Source: Hemicordylus capensis | Taxonomy: Eukaryota; Chordata; Lepidosauria; Squamata; Cordylidae | DNA length: 64,000 nt | Assembly: GCF_027244095.1 (NCBI RefSeq) | Contig: NC_069658.1 | Span: 263,570,687 to 263,634,686 of the forward strand | Direction: 5' to 3' | In this document: piece after piece, positions 10,201-23,775 of the stretch | Layout: each line of letters begins with the position of its first letter | Numbering within the stretch: the stretch's first letter is position 1 | Translations under genes and position numbers: made by a program | The notes under the pieces: model-generated | The model's input: the letters and a program-made list of their open reading frames with translations, nothing else | Told to the model about the DNA's origin: nothing | The model's database searches: none

Positions 10201-13200
10201 AACGGTCACTATGCTCCTGCTTCTACTTCTTCCTGCTTATAATTCTGCCCACATCCTCTTGGCTCAGTAGTAACATCATGCAACATGCATAAAGGGCTGC
10301 TCAGTTCCCCATCTCATTCAGAACGCTCCTATTTTGAAAGCAAGGGGACCTTTTTGCTAGAAAAGGAAACATGGAAGTTAGGAGGGGGGTGCCCTAGCGT
10401 GTCTCCTGGGAGACACCCTAAGACCCCACATTCTTCTCCTGCACTTCCGTACCAAGTGAAGAGAGGACTGGAGCACCAGTTTGTGTGCTACCACTGCCAA
10501 ACCAAGCAGCACTGGCGGGGGCAGTTGAGAAGGAGGAAGCGGTGATGGTGGTGAGGGCAACTGGAGAGGCCCTGCTGCCAATGAATCTGCCCCCTGAGCC
10601 AACTGCCTCATGGACAGGCCAGCTCTGCAGCCACCCCACCTGATGGACCATCCTCACCAGGACTGGCCCCACACATGGGTGGTGCATGTCCTTGAACATA
10701 TGCAACTTGTATGAACCTAAAAACTCCCAGGCCAATTAATTGCTCAGAAGTCTACATTATGTCCTCTGTAGCTATTAATATATTGCTAACAGGGCAGGTG
10801 GGTAGACACAGATCCTCTACAATCTCTTGGTAGGGGTGATTTGAGGGAGTTGGGAGGGACCTTGAGGCATGCCAAAATTTTATTTTGGGGGGGGAAACTC
10901 CAGAATGAAAATCAGTGACTGGAAGTTTTATCTGTGAAATAATGGTATTATTAATATCCAGATAGCTCAAGGAACTCCTTTAAGTACTTCTGAATGCAGA
11001 CTGCACAGGTAGTACAAAGTCAGAATATAAACCTGTAATATTCTCAATATAAATTGAACAGAAGTAGGCTATAGCAGACTGAAGCACTTGTTGGAATACA
11101 TCCTGGCATTACAAATTGGGAGAATTCATTCTCTGGACCCATAATTTCATCGGAATCACCAGCAGATACGAATGTTGAAAGAGACAGGGAGCCATCACTG
11201 GCCAAAAGGAGGATTCATTCTACAGAGGTACTGAGGGCCAAACTAGATATGATAATGAAGAGGTGTTAATGCAGCTCTGACATATTATTCTTTTTTCTAA
11301 GAGCAGCTGTAGGAGCCCTCAGTTTGGATTGAGACTGCTACACGGGAGGGGAGGGTTATGCCTAGGGATGTGTACGAACCTGTTCAGTGTTCTATCCTTA
11401 GAATGCTGAACAGGTTTGGAACTCCCGAGTTCAAACCGGTTCGAACACAGGGGAAGGAGTGACTTTAAAAATGAGGGAGGGTGCACTTACACCCCACCCC
11501 CTGCTGTGCTTCCCCCTCCATTGCTCTGAGTACAAGTAGTCTGGTGGGGCGGCAGCGTACCTGCTTGCTGCCCCATTGTTTCCATGACCGGAAGTGCAGG
11601 CGGGAGTGCACATGTCATGCGTGTAGTGTGTGCGCACCTGCCCGTGGCATGTGCACATGCACATGGCACTTCCAGTCACAGAAACAATGGGGTAGCAAGG
11701 AGGTACAGCAAGGACTATTTGTACTCAGGGGGAAGTGCGGCAGGGTATGTGTGTAAGTGCACCCTCCCCCATCCTTAAAGCCACCCCCGCCTCACCATCG
11801 GCTCAAAGGGAGCCTTTTCCGTGCACATCCCTAGTTATGCCTCCCTCTCCGCCCCACTGCTGTGCTATATCTCTGATCTAAATTGCCCCCTGAAACTTCT
11901 CTCTATCAGTCACAGAGAAGAAAATATACAAATACAATAAAGGTATCTTAACATTTTCCCCTCAAAAACTAAGAGCAACTGTGGATCTGGGGTGTTTGGA
12001 CCAGGGGTGTAGTATTAGGGGAGTAAAGAGTTTAACCCCTTATAAGTTTGCGTAGACTGGATCCAAACCCACCACCAATATATATATATCTATATATATA
12101 TAATTTTATTTTAATAAAAGGAAAGAGACACTGGAGCTGCATTCAGACATCATGTCAAACTTGGCTCTGAAAATCACATTGCTATATGGGCACTTATACT
12201 ACCACTACTATGAATATTTATCCACCACTTTTTAACAAAAGTTCCCAAAGTGATTTACATAGAGAAATAAAAACGAACATACAAAGCCAAGCTATCCCCA
12301 TCCAGGGCGCTTTCCAGACTAGCTGCTCAACAGCAGCAAAATGCCTCCATTCAGGTAAATCACATTGAAAATGTGAACAGCAGAGGGTGCAGTCTTGCAG
12401 CAACTAACAACCACCCAAAACCAGCAACTTCCTTACGCCGGATATACGACGTCCTAGCTCTATACCACAGCGAGAGAAGGCATTGGCAATATGAACGGCA
12501 CCCTGCTGTCCACGTAGGGACTGTGGTGTCACAATGCAGGAAGTGTGGAAACACACTTCCGAGATCCTGTGTGACCCTGTTGCAGGGTCTAATCTGGAAA
12601 GCACCCTGGTAAGATTGCAGTCAGTGTATCAGCCACAGCTGATAAAAGGTGCTCCAAGCCACAGAGACCACTTGCATCTCTAGTGATAATGCTGGATCAA
12701 TAAGCACCCCAAGAATGGAAACTTGCTCCTTTAGGTGGAGTGCAGTAGTCTTCAACGTAACCCTGAAGTTGCCTGAATCAGTTCACCAACCTTTTCTAGC
12801 TGGACATGACCCAGTTTCAATGCCAGGCTTCAGTATTGGGCTCGCTTGTGTAGCCCAGTTTCAATGCCAGGCTTCAGTATTGGGCTCGCTTGTGTAGCCC
12901 AATCATGTATACTTTGAAGAAGTCCCATTGTGTTTAATAGGATTAACTCCCAGTCCCAGGTAAGTTTGTATGGGTCCACAGCCTTAGTTTTCTACCATAT
13001 ATGCCTGTCCTCCTTCTGCATGTATTTTTATTCTCTCTCTATCTCTCTCTTCACTTGGCAAAAACCTCTGATAAGAAAATGATGCTAGTGTCTCTGGTGT
13101 GAGCCCCATGAGACCAGGGCCTAACCCCTTGAAGATCTTGATCCACCAGTTGAGTGACATGTTCTAAGGTGATCAAGATAGCAGCTATGGAGTTATCCCA

Positions 13201-16200
13201 TCTCCCCAGTCCCCAGCCCTCCCAAGAAATTAAGTTTTATCAATCGCAGAAATCAACCTACAGAACAATTCTTAAGACTGAAATATGCATACCAGTTATC
13301 CATACCATCTTTCCCCGAAAATAAGACAGTGTCTTATATTAATTTTAGCCCCAAAAAATGCACTAGGGCAATTAGCGGTACATCAGAAATTACTGCTAGG
13401 TCTTACTTTCGGGGTAGGTCTTATTTTCGGGGAAACAGGGTAGGAACATAGGAAGCTGCCATAGGTGCATCTAGCCCAATAGTGGAGCTATTCTCACGAT
13501 CTGCAAAAATCAGGCTAGGAGAGCCTAGCCCAATTTTTACAGATCGTAAGAACTACCAGGCTCAGCTGCGAGACCGGTGGTTCTAGAGCGGGTAACCCGC
13601 TCAAGAACCCCTGGCCTAAAACCAGGTTTGCAGAGCGAGTGCTCCGCAAACCTGGTTGTCAGGATCGTGAGTAGCCACGGTGCGGCTTCGCACCACGCCT
13701 ACTCACGAGGAGACCCCCAGAGGGGAGGCGAAAAGCCACCTCCTGGCTCCGGGGGTCTTGCCAGCATGCCCTGCACATTCGCGCAGGGCATGCTGGTGCT
13801 TGCGGGGGCTGATCGGTTCCTGCTCCTCCCAGCCCCCGCCGGCTCCATCACGGAGCTGGCAATCATGTGGGCGGCCAATCCGGCCGCCCACGGCTCCCTC
13901 CCGATCATGAGCGGGGAGAGCAGGCTTAGCCCGCTCTCCCCACTCACTCGAAGAAACCGGGTCTCACCGATCGTGAGACCCGGCTAATTGTCTTCACAGA
14001 CTGGCGGCGCCTTCTTCAAGGTTGCAGGAAGGAATCTCTCTCAGCCCTATCTTGGAGAAGCCAGGGAGGGAACTTGGAACCGTGATGCTCTTCCCAGAGC
14101 AGTTCCATCCCCTGAGGCGAATATCTTACAGTGTTCACATATGGTCTCCCATTCAAATGCAATCAGGGCAGACCCTGCTTAGCTAATGGGACAAGTCATG
14201 CTTGCTACCACAAGACCAGCTCTCCTGTTCTCCAGCACACCTTGTTGGTATTTTTCCCCCTATGAGACCCCAATCACAACATAATTTGATTGGAACACCT
14301 GCTCCAAAATCAAATTAAACAAAATTACCCCTAAATGACTAATGCTAGGCAAAGAATATGGTTTTGCACCAGAGATGAGAAGGGCAATGACTCCTCTCCA
14401 ATCCACCCCATGTCCTTGACACTCAACTGCAGCTTTCCATTTGGTGCCAGATGGACAGGGCTTTCTATTACTGTGCTAGTTCCATGGTTTCCGTCTCTTT
14501 CCCCAGGATTGTCCGTGAATATGTGAAGAAGTTTCGCTTGAATTTGACGGAATTCTTTCAAGAGGATGAGAATACCTGGTACTTTGTAAACAACATCAGG
14601 AAGAGAGGAAGAGAGGTTAAGAAGGACCCCAGCATCTTGGGTTATCATGTGAAGCCCTCAGAGGAAGGCAAAACTGCCAAGCAGCTGTACAATGAGAGTT
14701 TCAATCAGGTTTGAATACCTTAAGAACATAAGAACAGCCCTGCTGGTTCAGGCCCAAGGCCCATCTAGTCCAACATCCTGTTTCACACAGTGGCCCAACA
14801 GATGCCACTGGAAGCCTACAGGCAGGAGTTGAAAAGGGCATGCCCTCTCTCCTGCTGTTACTCCCCTGCAACTGGTACTCAGAGGCATCCTGCCTTTGAG
14901 GCTGGAGGTGGCCTTTAGCCCAACGAGTCGCTGTTGATAGACCTCTCCTCCATGAAGTTATCCAAACCCCTCTTAAAGCCATCCAGGTTGTTGGCTGTCA
15001 CCACATCTTGTGGCAGAGAATTCCATAAGTTGATGATGCATTGTGTGAAAAAGTACTTCCATTTGTTGGTCCTAGATTCCCCTGCAATCAATTTCATGGG
15101 ATGGCCCCTGGTTCTAGTGTTAGGGGAGAGGGGAGAAATTTCTCTCTATCCACTTTCTCCACACCATGCGTGATTTTATAGACCTCTATCATGTTTCCCC
15201 GTGCAGTTGTCTTTTTTCTATACTAAATAGCTCCAGGTGTTTAGTTTAGAAAAAAGATACCTTCTCAGCTTATTTTATTAGCACACTCTTCTGTTTTAAA
15301 TATAGAACCAAAAAGCTTGAAGGAACCAAAAACCAATCTAGTTCAACACCTCTCCCAAAGACACAGGAGCATCTTTACTCCCCCACAGACAAAGTTATAC
15401 AATCCAAGCCACTCAGGCATGTACCATCTGTACATGTAACAGGATGAGCAGGCAGAACTGTGAGGTGGTCAGTAGATTGTATGACTGGCTCCAGGGCCAG
15501 ATTATGACATGCTGAGACCTTAAGCTATGTCAAGTTTAAAAGGCTCCATAGTTTTGCTGTTGTTGTTTTTAACCACCCTATCATTCTAACAGAAAGGACA
15601 ACGGTAACAGAAATAATAAAGCTTTATTTTTACTTGGCAAAGATGCCGCAAAAGAACTAATAATCTAATAAAAACAGTTACCTTGCAAATAAGCCAATTT
15701 GGATTAGAATTACCTTTAAATGAAAATACACTATGTAGAACTTGAAATTTAATCATTTTTAAGCCAACTTTCCTTTAAGCTTATGAAATCAACCAGCATT
15801 CCGTGTGTTTCCACGTGTGTGTATGTCTCTCTGTGTCAAGTTCACAATGCCTGGACTGATTTGAACCAAATTTGGTATAATCTGTAGGGACACGTAGGGA
15901 CACCTCAGTGGTGTAGTTTGTGATTATGTCACCCACACCAATTCAAGATGGTGGATGTGTGAATACTTGAAGTGCAAGTGGGCTGCTGTCACGAGGTCAC
16001 TCAACAGAAGGCGCTGGCCAGAAATATATGATGCAATAGCCAGCAACTCAGGTTTTAGTTTTACTGCTAAATAGACAGGTTTAACAGTCTCATCAGGGAT
16101 ACAGAAGTGAGGAGTGAGAAGCCCAGATTCCAAGGTCCCAGTCTCTCTGAAAAAGGCTCAAGTTGATTTGACATGTTGTTTCCAGCAGTTGTTCAAGGCA

Positions 16201-19200
16201 CAGGCTGCCTGATTTATAATCAACAGCCACATGCACTTAATCAACAATCCACCCCCACCAGCTGCCATAGATTCAATCCGGCTCCTGCTGCCTTCTTGCG
16301 ATCCAATTACTCCATAATTCCTTCACCTGTTGCTGATGTTTTTCCCGTCTGCGTCCTCGAGGAGATAGTGGCCGTTCAAACCCTGGCTCAGATCTTGACC
16401 CTTCTCTCCAAAGATCACCGGGCCCTGCTGGCCCCTCCTGCACCAAACACTTGCCCTGGCCTGTCTCAATTACCTCCCCATTCACATCACCAGCCTGCTC
16501 CTCCTCAGGTGCCTCCCCACCTTCTAGTAAGTCGCCTGCCCCCCACTCCTCTCCAGTGTCCTCGAGTGGGGGCATGACAGTTAACTTGTGAACTGTCTAA
16601 ACAATTTGAACCAAATTTGGAACAGCTGTAGGGACCCATAGGATACCTCAGTGGCATAGTTTGTGATGATTTCATCTACCGCAGTTCAAGGTAATGGATG
16701 TGTGAATGTTCGAGGCACCAGTAGGCTAACTTCTGAACCATCTAACTGATTAGGACCAAATTTGATACCGTTGCAGGGATAAATAGGGACACCTCAATGG
16801 GGTAGGGTTGTGTGAACTGGTTTGCGGGGTTTGGGGGTTCGGGTTAGAACCAACCCCCCCTGTCCAGCTGGACGAAACTGAACCCCCCTCCCCAGTTCGC
16901 GGATTTTTAAATATATTTTAATTTTTTTTAAAAAAAAAAAAGTACCTGTAGCCCCTTTGGGGAACTTCCTAAAGGCCATGGGGGAGTCCGCAAAGGTGCC
17001 AGCCTCTTAATTCACCACAACAGCAGCCATTTTGGAGGCTGCCGCGCATGCTCAAATGGCCTCTGCGAGGCCTGGCATGGCCTAGGGCCTCACAGGGTCC
17101 ATTTAAGCATGCGTGGTGGCCATTGTGTTTTCAGCAGCCATTTTTAATTTTTTATTTATTTTTAAAAATTGTCACCGCACATGCTCAAATAGTCCTTGCG
17201 AGGCCCTAGGCCATGCCAGGCCTCACAGAGCCCATTTGAGCATGCGTGGCAACCTCCAAAATGGCCACTGTGCCAATCTTTGCAGGCCCAAATGGCCCAG
17301 AAAATCAGCCCGGGACGGGCTGCGGCGGTGAATTAAGAGGCCAGCGGGGGAGGGGGAACCTTTGCGGACCCCCATGGCCTTTAGGAAGCCCCCCAAAGGG
17401 GCTACAGGTACTTTTAAAAATATATTAAAATATATTTTAAAATTCACGGACTGGGAAGGGGGGTTCAGTTTGGTCCAGCCAGACCGGGGGGGAGGAGTTC
17501 GGTTCTAACCCAAACCCCCAAACTGAACCCCCAAACCCCACGAACCAGTTCGCACATCAACCGGTTCCATGCAACCCCTACAGTGTTGCAGTTTGTGATG
17601 ATGTCATCCACCCCATTCAAGATGGTGGATGCATGAACATTTGAGGCAGAAGTGGGTTAATTTGTGAAGATGGTAATTATCAATTAAGATTAGAATGAAA
17701 GGAAAGTAGGCAGATTAATTCTTATCAGAACTTCTTTTTAAAAAAATTCAGAGGCCCCATTTAATGTAAACCTTAAGCTGTAGCTTACTTTGCTTGTGCC
17801 TAAATCTGACACTGACTGGCTCCAGTGGCAGAGGTGTTGCAAAGTAATTACTTTATAAGTAATTGAACAGGAAGCAATTTTAACTAAGAAACAAGAGTTT
17901 GATATTTATTACTTACTAAGCATAGGCTAAGAAAACAATAAACAGGCTCTTATCCAGAGAGAGGGAGAACCTCTCTGTTTGAATTCAAGTCAACAATTGA
18001 AGAGTAGACCAAACAAACTGACTCCACCCCCAAGCCAGTACATAGATATATTAAAATAGCGAAGCATATTCAAATAAATAACTGAGACAATGTTTATAGC
18101 AAATCCCAACAAGGGGTCTCCTCAAACTTGGATCAATGGAGCAAGCACTGGAGGTAGCTACCTCCTCAGCCAACCCTGGTACGTCTACTTCAGCCAAGAA
18201 GTGCTTAACTTTTGACACCAATAGCAGTTGCCCCTTCCAGGGAATCTGGAGTGGGGAGTGGGGGTAGAGAGGCTTGATCTAGGTTCACAGCCACACAAAA
18301 ACCAAGGATTAAATTGCCTTTCCTGTCATACACAGTCCTGCTCAGTACCACCACCCCAAGTTGATATTTAGGAAACAAAAACAAAGGCAAGATCCAGACT
18401 TACAGGTGAAACTCGAAAAATTAGAATATCGTGCAAAAGTTCATTAATTTCAGTAATGCAAATTAAAAGGTGAAACTGATCTATGAGACAGACGCATTAC
18501 ATGCAAAGCGAGATAAGTCAAGCCTTAATTTGTTATAATTGCGATGATCATGGCGTACAGCTCATGAGAACCCCAAATCCACAATCCCAGAAAATTAGAA
18601 TATTACATGAAACCAATAAAACAAGGATTGTAAATAGAACAATATCGGACCTCTGAAAAGTATAAACATGCATATGTACTCAGTACTTGGTTTGGGCCCC
18701 TTTTGCAGCAATTACTGCCTCAGTGCCGCGTGGCATGGATGCTATCAGCCTGTGGCACTGCTGAGGTGTTATGGAAGACCAGGATGCTGCAATAGCGGCC
18801 TTCAGCTCTTCTGCATTGTTTGGTCTCATGTCTCTCATCCTTCTCTTGGCAATGCTCCATAGATTCTCTATGGGGTTCAGGTCAGGCGAGTTTGCTGGCC
18901 AATCAAGCACAGTAATCCCATGGTCACTGAACCAGGTTTGGGTACTTTTGGCAGTGTGGGCAGGTGCCAAGTCCTGCTGGAAAATGAAGTCAGCATCCCC
19001 ATACAGCTCGTCTGCGGAAGGAAGCATGAAGTGCTCCAAAATCTCCTGATAGACGGCTGCGTTGACCCTGGACTTAATGAAGCACAGTGGACCAACACCA
19101 GCAGATGACATGGCTCCCCAAATCAACACAGACTGTGGAAACTTCACACTGGACTTCAAGCATCTTGCATTGTGTGCCTCTCCATTCTTCCTCCAGACTC

Positions 19201-22200
19201 TGGGTCCTTGGTTTCCAAATGAGATGCAAAAGTTGCTCTCATCAGAAAAGAGGACTTTGGACCACTGAACAACAGACCAGTTCTTTTTTTCTTGAGCCCA
19301 GGTAAGACGCTTCTGACGTTGTTTGTTGTTCAGGACTCAGGAGCGGCTTGACAAGAGGAATACGACATTTGAAGCCCATGTCCAGGATCCGTCTGTGTGT
19401 GGTGGCTCTTGATGCACTAACTCCAGCCTCAGTCCACTCCTTGTGAAAGTCCCCAACACTTTTGAATGGCCTTTTCCTGACAATCCTCTCCAGGCTGCGG
19501 TCATCCCTGCTGCTTGTGCACCTTTTTCTTCCACACTTTTCCCTTCCACATAACTTTCTATTAATGTGCTTTGATACAGCACTTTGGGAACATCCAACTT
19601 CTTTTGCAATTACCTTTTGAGGCTTTCCCTCCTTATGGAGGGTGTCAATGATGGTTTTCTGCACAACTGTCATGTCAGCAGTCTTTCCCATGATTGTGAT
19701 TCCTAATGAACCAGACCATTTAAGAGACCATTTAAAGGCTCAGGAACCCTTTGCAGGTGTTATGGATTGATTAGCTGATTGAAGTGGGACACCTGGAGCC
19801 TAGACTGTTGAACCTTTTCACAATATTCTAATTTTCTGGGATTGTGGATTTGGGGTTCTCATGAGCTGTACGCCATGATCATCACAATTATAACAAATTA
19901 AGGCTTGACTTATCTCGCTTTGCATGTAATGCGTCTATCTCATATATCAGTTTCACCTTTTAATTTGCATTACTGAAATTAATGAACTTTTGCACGATAT
20001 TCTAATTTTTCGAGTTTCACCTGTACTTAGTCATGACTAAGCACCATAGAAATAAATGAGAATTGACTAATTCAAGTCCCATTTATGTCAATGGTATGTA
20101 GTCAAAACTAATTGTTTCCTATCCACAGTCTCAGAGTGGCAGAAGAAAAACATTCAGAATCATCTTATAGGGATATGTTTCATAGAGTAAAGGTAAAGTT
20201 GTGCCATCGAGTTGGTGTTAAACCCTGGTGACCATAGAGCCATGTGGTTTTCTTTGGTAGAATACAGGAGGGGTTTACCACTGCCATCTCCCGTGCAGTG
20301 TGAGATGATGCCTTTCAACATCTTCCTATATCGCTGCTGCCCGATATAAGTGTTTCCTACCCACAGGGATTTGAACCAGCAACCTCTTGTTCCCTGGGCA
20401 AGTTACTTCCCCGCTGCACCATTAGGTGGCTACAAGGGTGGGGGAGACAGAAAAATGTCTGCTGTTCACTTTTTCTTTTTCTTTTCTTTGAATCTTTCCT
20501 TTTTTGGGGGGGTATTATAGGCATATATGTGCTGCCTTCTCCATTCCACCCCCCATATTTTAATCCTGATCTTTTATCGATCTTCATCTCAGGTGGCAGA
20601 AGAAGTGAGGAAGACAAACTGTAGCTACGTGCTTGATAAATATGACTCCTTCTCAACCAAGGTAATAGGAATGTTCTCTGAGGCAATGGTCTGACTTTTA
20701 AGATGCAAAATATTGTGTTGCGAGAACAGCAGGATCTGAGACACTCTGGCTTTTAATTCGAAGCATTTTATTTGCTTCCATGTGTCTGGAAAATCCAGGT
20801 CAAAAACAGAGACTGATGCATACATATGCAAGTTTAAGGTGTTTATTTATTCATTCATTTCTTTACATATTTCTAAGCCACCCTTCAGGAAATTCTCCCA
20901 AGGTGACATATAACAATGAAATACAATATAAAAATACACTATAAAAAAATACAATATAAAAATACACAGTTACAAAATAAAATACTGCAGCATCATAAAA
21001 ATCACATTAAATGGCAAATTAAGACCAAGCTCCAAAACCAGATCCACTTCATGTATTCCCACCGTTCCAATGATTACGTCCTTCTTCACCCAAAGAACTG
21101 TTCAGCCCTCTGGCTGAGATTTCCCCGGATATTGCCTACAGTATGTGTTATCATGTTTTCTCAAAAACAAGGACTAGAAACTTCTTTTTTAAGAAATGAA
21201 ATCCAGAGCACTGAGAATCTCTGGATACCATAGCTTGTATAAGACTGCAAATTCACTTGGCCAATTCCCATAATATTTAAGTATTTTAATCTTTGTGTAT
21301 AGTGAATATTGCTTAATGTCATGCTTACTTAAAGATGGTCTTTCACCATATTCCCTTAAAGGAGTATTTCATCAAGGTTGCAAACTTAAGTCATGGTGCT
21401 GTCCAGATGATTGGGGACTTGCTAAATGAAGATTCTGGTTATTACCTGTCATTTATTGAGAGCATGAGATCTTACAGTATCTTCTCTTATTCAGAGAGGT
21501 AAGTAGACATCATAGCTGTGGAAACTGGGGAGACTTCTTGCTGAAACAAAATCTCTTCTCCTTTGGACTTGATGATCTTTTGGTCTCTTTCCAACTCTAG
21601 GAATGTACGTAGATGTCCAAATGAAGCCATCATAAAGTCTTGAGAAAGAACTGTTCATATTTATTGTTAAAAAAAAGTCTAGTCTGACACACAGTTCAGG
21701 ACTCTATCCCAAATGAAAGGTTCCATTTGCAGAGGAAAAGCTCAGTGTGGATAATACAAGGAGCTGTTCTGCTTCCATATCTCTAAGATGATATACTATT
21801 ACTACTACTACCAATAATAATAAATAAATAATTTAATTAACTTTGTTAGCCTCCCCATAACGATTTGTTCTCTGGGCTGCTCGCAACACAATAAAAACAT
21901 TCAATTAAAACACATAGCACAAAGCAAGCAAATTAGAAAATAAATAAAGTACAGAAAATAAAAAAGTAGAAAATAAAAAAATACAGTACATAACATTTTA
22001 AAACTTTTTAAAAAATCAATGTATCCTGTTTCCCTGGCTTTTTCGCCTTATATATGACTAGCCAACCCGCACAGAGCATCTGTGCGCTCTTTGGGGCTGG
22101 CTGTTCCCCTCTCCCTCCTGCCTCCCTCTCCCTCCATCTCCCTCCCTTCTACCCCACACTCTTGCCCCTCTTCCCCTCCCTCCCGCCCCACTCTCTTGCC

Positions 22201-23705
22201 CCCTCCCTTCCCCCTGCTCTTCTCTCCTACCCTCCCCCTCTCCCCTGCCCCACCCTCTCTAGCCCTCCCCCCACTCTCTTACCCTCCCCTCCCCCACACT
22301 CTCTTGCCCTCCCCCTCCCTCTTGCCCTCCCCTCCCCCCGGTCCCACTCCCTCTTGCCCCCCCCACTCTCTCCGCCCCCTGCATTTTTTCAAGCTGTACT
22401 TACCGGGCCGCTGCTGCCGCTCCTCCTTCCAGGTGGCGAACAGGAAAGTCCTGCCACCCGGTTCCCTCCCACCCCAGCCTCCCACGGGCTCCTTGCCTCG
22501 GGGGCCGGTCCCGGCACCACCTGCCCAAGAGCCACCTCTGCACCCGGACCCAGCACCTCTGCAGCTGGGCCCACCGCCAGGCCGAGTGACGCCTTTGCGG
22601 CCAGGCCCGCCACACCAAGTGTCGCCTCCGCGGCCTGCCGGGCCTGCTGCCACCACTTGCCAGTCTCTGCATCCGGCCTCTTTGGGGCCGGCCACCTCAC
22701 CCCCCACCCCCACCTTCTGCCCCAGTATCCGGGCCCGCCATCGCCTCACCGCCTTGGCCGGGCCTGTGGCCACCGTCACCGAACCGGGCCGCCAGCGGCA
22801 TAGCCCTCGCCAGCCAATTCTCCTGGGTGCGCCAGCCAATCAGGCGCCTCTGCAGCTGGGCTGCCGGGACGCACATTCCATGGCACACCCAAGACTGGCA
22901 AGCGGCTCTCGGCGGGCCCGACAGATGGTGGAGGCGGCTCTTGGCGGGCCCGACAGGCGGTGGCACTCGGCTCGGCGGTGGTGGCAGCCGCACTCGGCCC
23001 CGCCGGAGACGGGGGGGGGGGAGGTAGCCGGCCCCAAAGAGCGCACAAATGCTCTGTGCGGGATCGGCTTGTCATATTTAATTCCTGTTTTGTTAAGACA
23101 TCTGTCTTAGAGTGAAGGCATACACCCTCATCACTTAACATGAAGTAACAACTGAAACTAAAGGCCTCTGCCGGCTGCTGCAGAGTTGTTTCCAGGCTCT
23201 GCCCGACTTGCTTTCCTCAGTAAACTGATGATACAAGGAGTGAAACTGAAATTGAACTCAAAAACTGGCTCAAAATAGTTTTTTCACTGAATCTGAAACT
23301 AAAATCTCTCAGTTGTCTTGAACAATGAACCGGGCCAGTTCGACTGCAACCGGACTGGCCTTCAAGAAGGCTGGCTAGTCCACAATCAAACTGAATGGAG
23401 CCTAGTCCATGGCGGAACAATTCACTGCAGTTCAAGGAGCTATGCTTGTAAAGGGGAATCCAGTGAGGATTCCCCTTTACAAGCAAAGGGGACAGGGAAT
23501 CCTAAGTTGAAAAGGCTTCTAAAGAGCGACTGGAGGCCGGCAAGAGGGCACCTTTGAAAGTAGATGAAAGGTGCTTCTTACCAGTCCAGTGGTGGCATTC
23601 CTAGAAGGCCTCCATGGCCTAGAGTCAGAACCAGTGTGGCGCTCCCCCCAGCAACAGCTTGTGCATGGATTCCACCGCCTAGAGTCTTTGGAGGAGGCGG
23701 TATAT

Positions 23706-23775
<70 letters not shown>

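Larger units (their letters stand above)
11842..13442 (+). other. LAAO intron; short repeats only
   Basis: It includes a (TA)n-like stretch near 12080-12105, an exact 44-bp tandem duplication (listed separately), a short repeat with CCCATTGTGTTTAATAGGAT near 12920, and a small MITE at 13308-13440. No gene. Confidence 0.7.
15838..17670. repeat. Three-unit tandem repeat of about 148 bp, interrupted twice
   Basis: Units begin near 15838, 16580 and 16728 and share GAACCAAATTTGG, GGACACCTCAGTGG, TAGTTTGTGATGATGTCATC and GATGGTGGATG. Unit 1 is split from its end by an old LTR insertion (15987-16579), and unit 3 is split by a hAT element (16803-17580). The two insertions post-date the tandem array. 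Confidence 0.8.

Noticed and set aside
22054-23110. A 342-codon proline-rich open frame
   Set aside because: It lies in copy 2 of the same GC-rich element, with overlapping frames on both strands and no domain.
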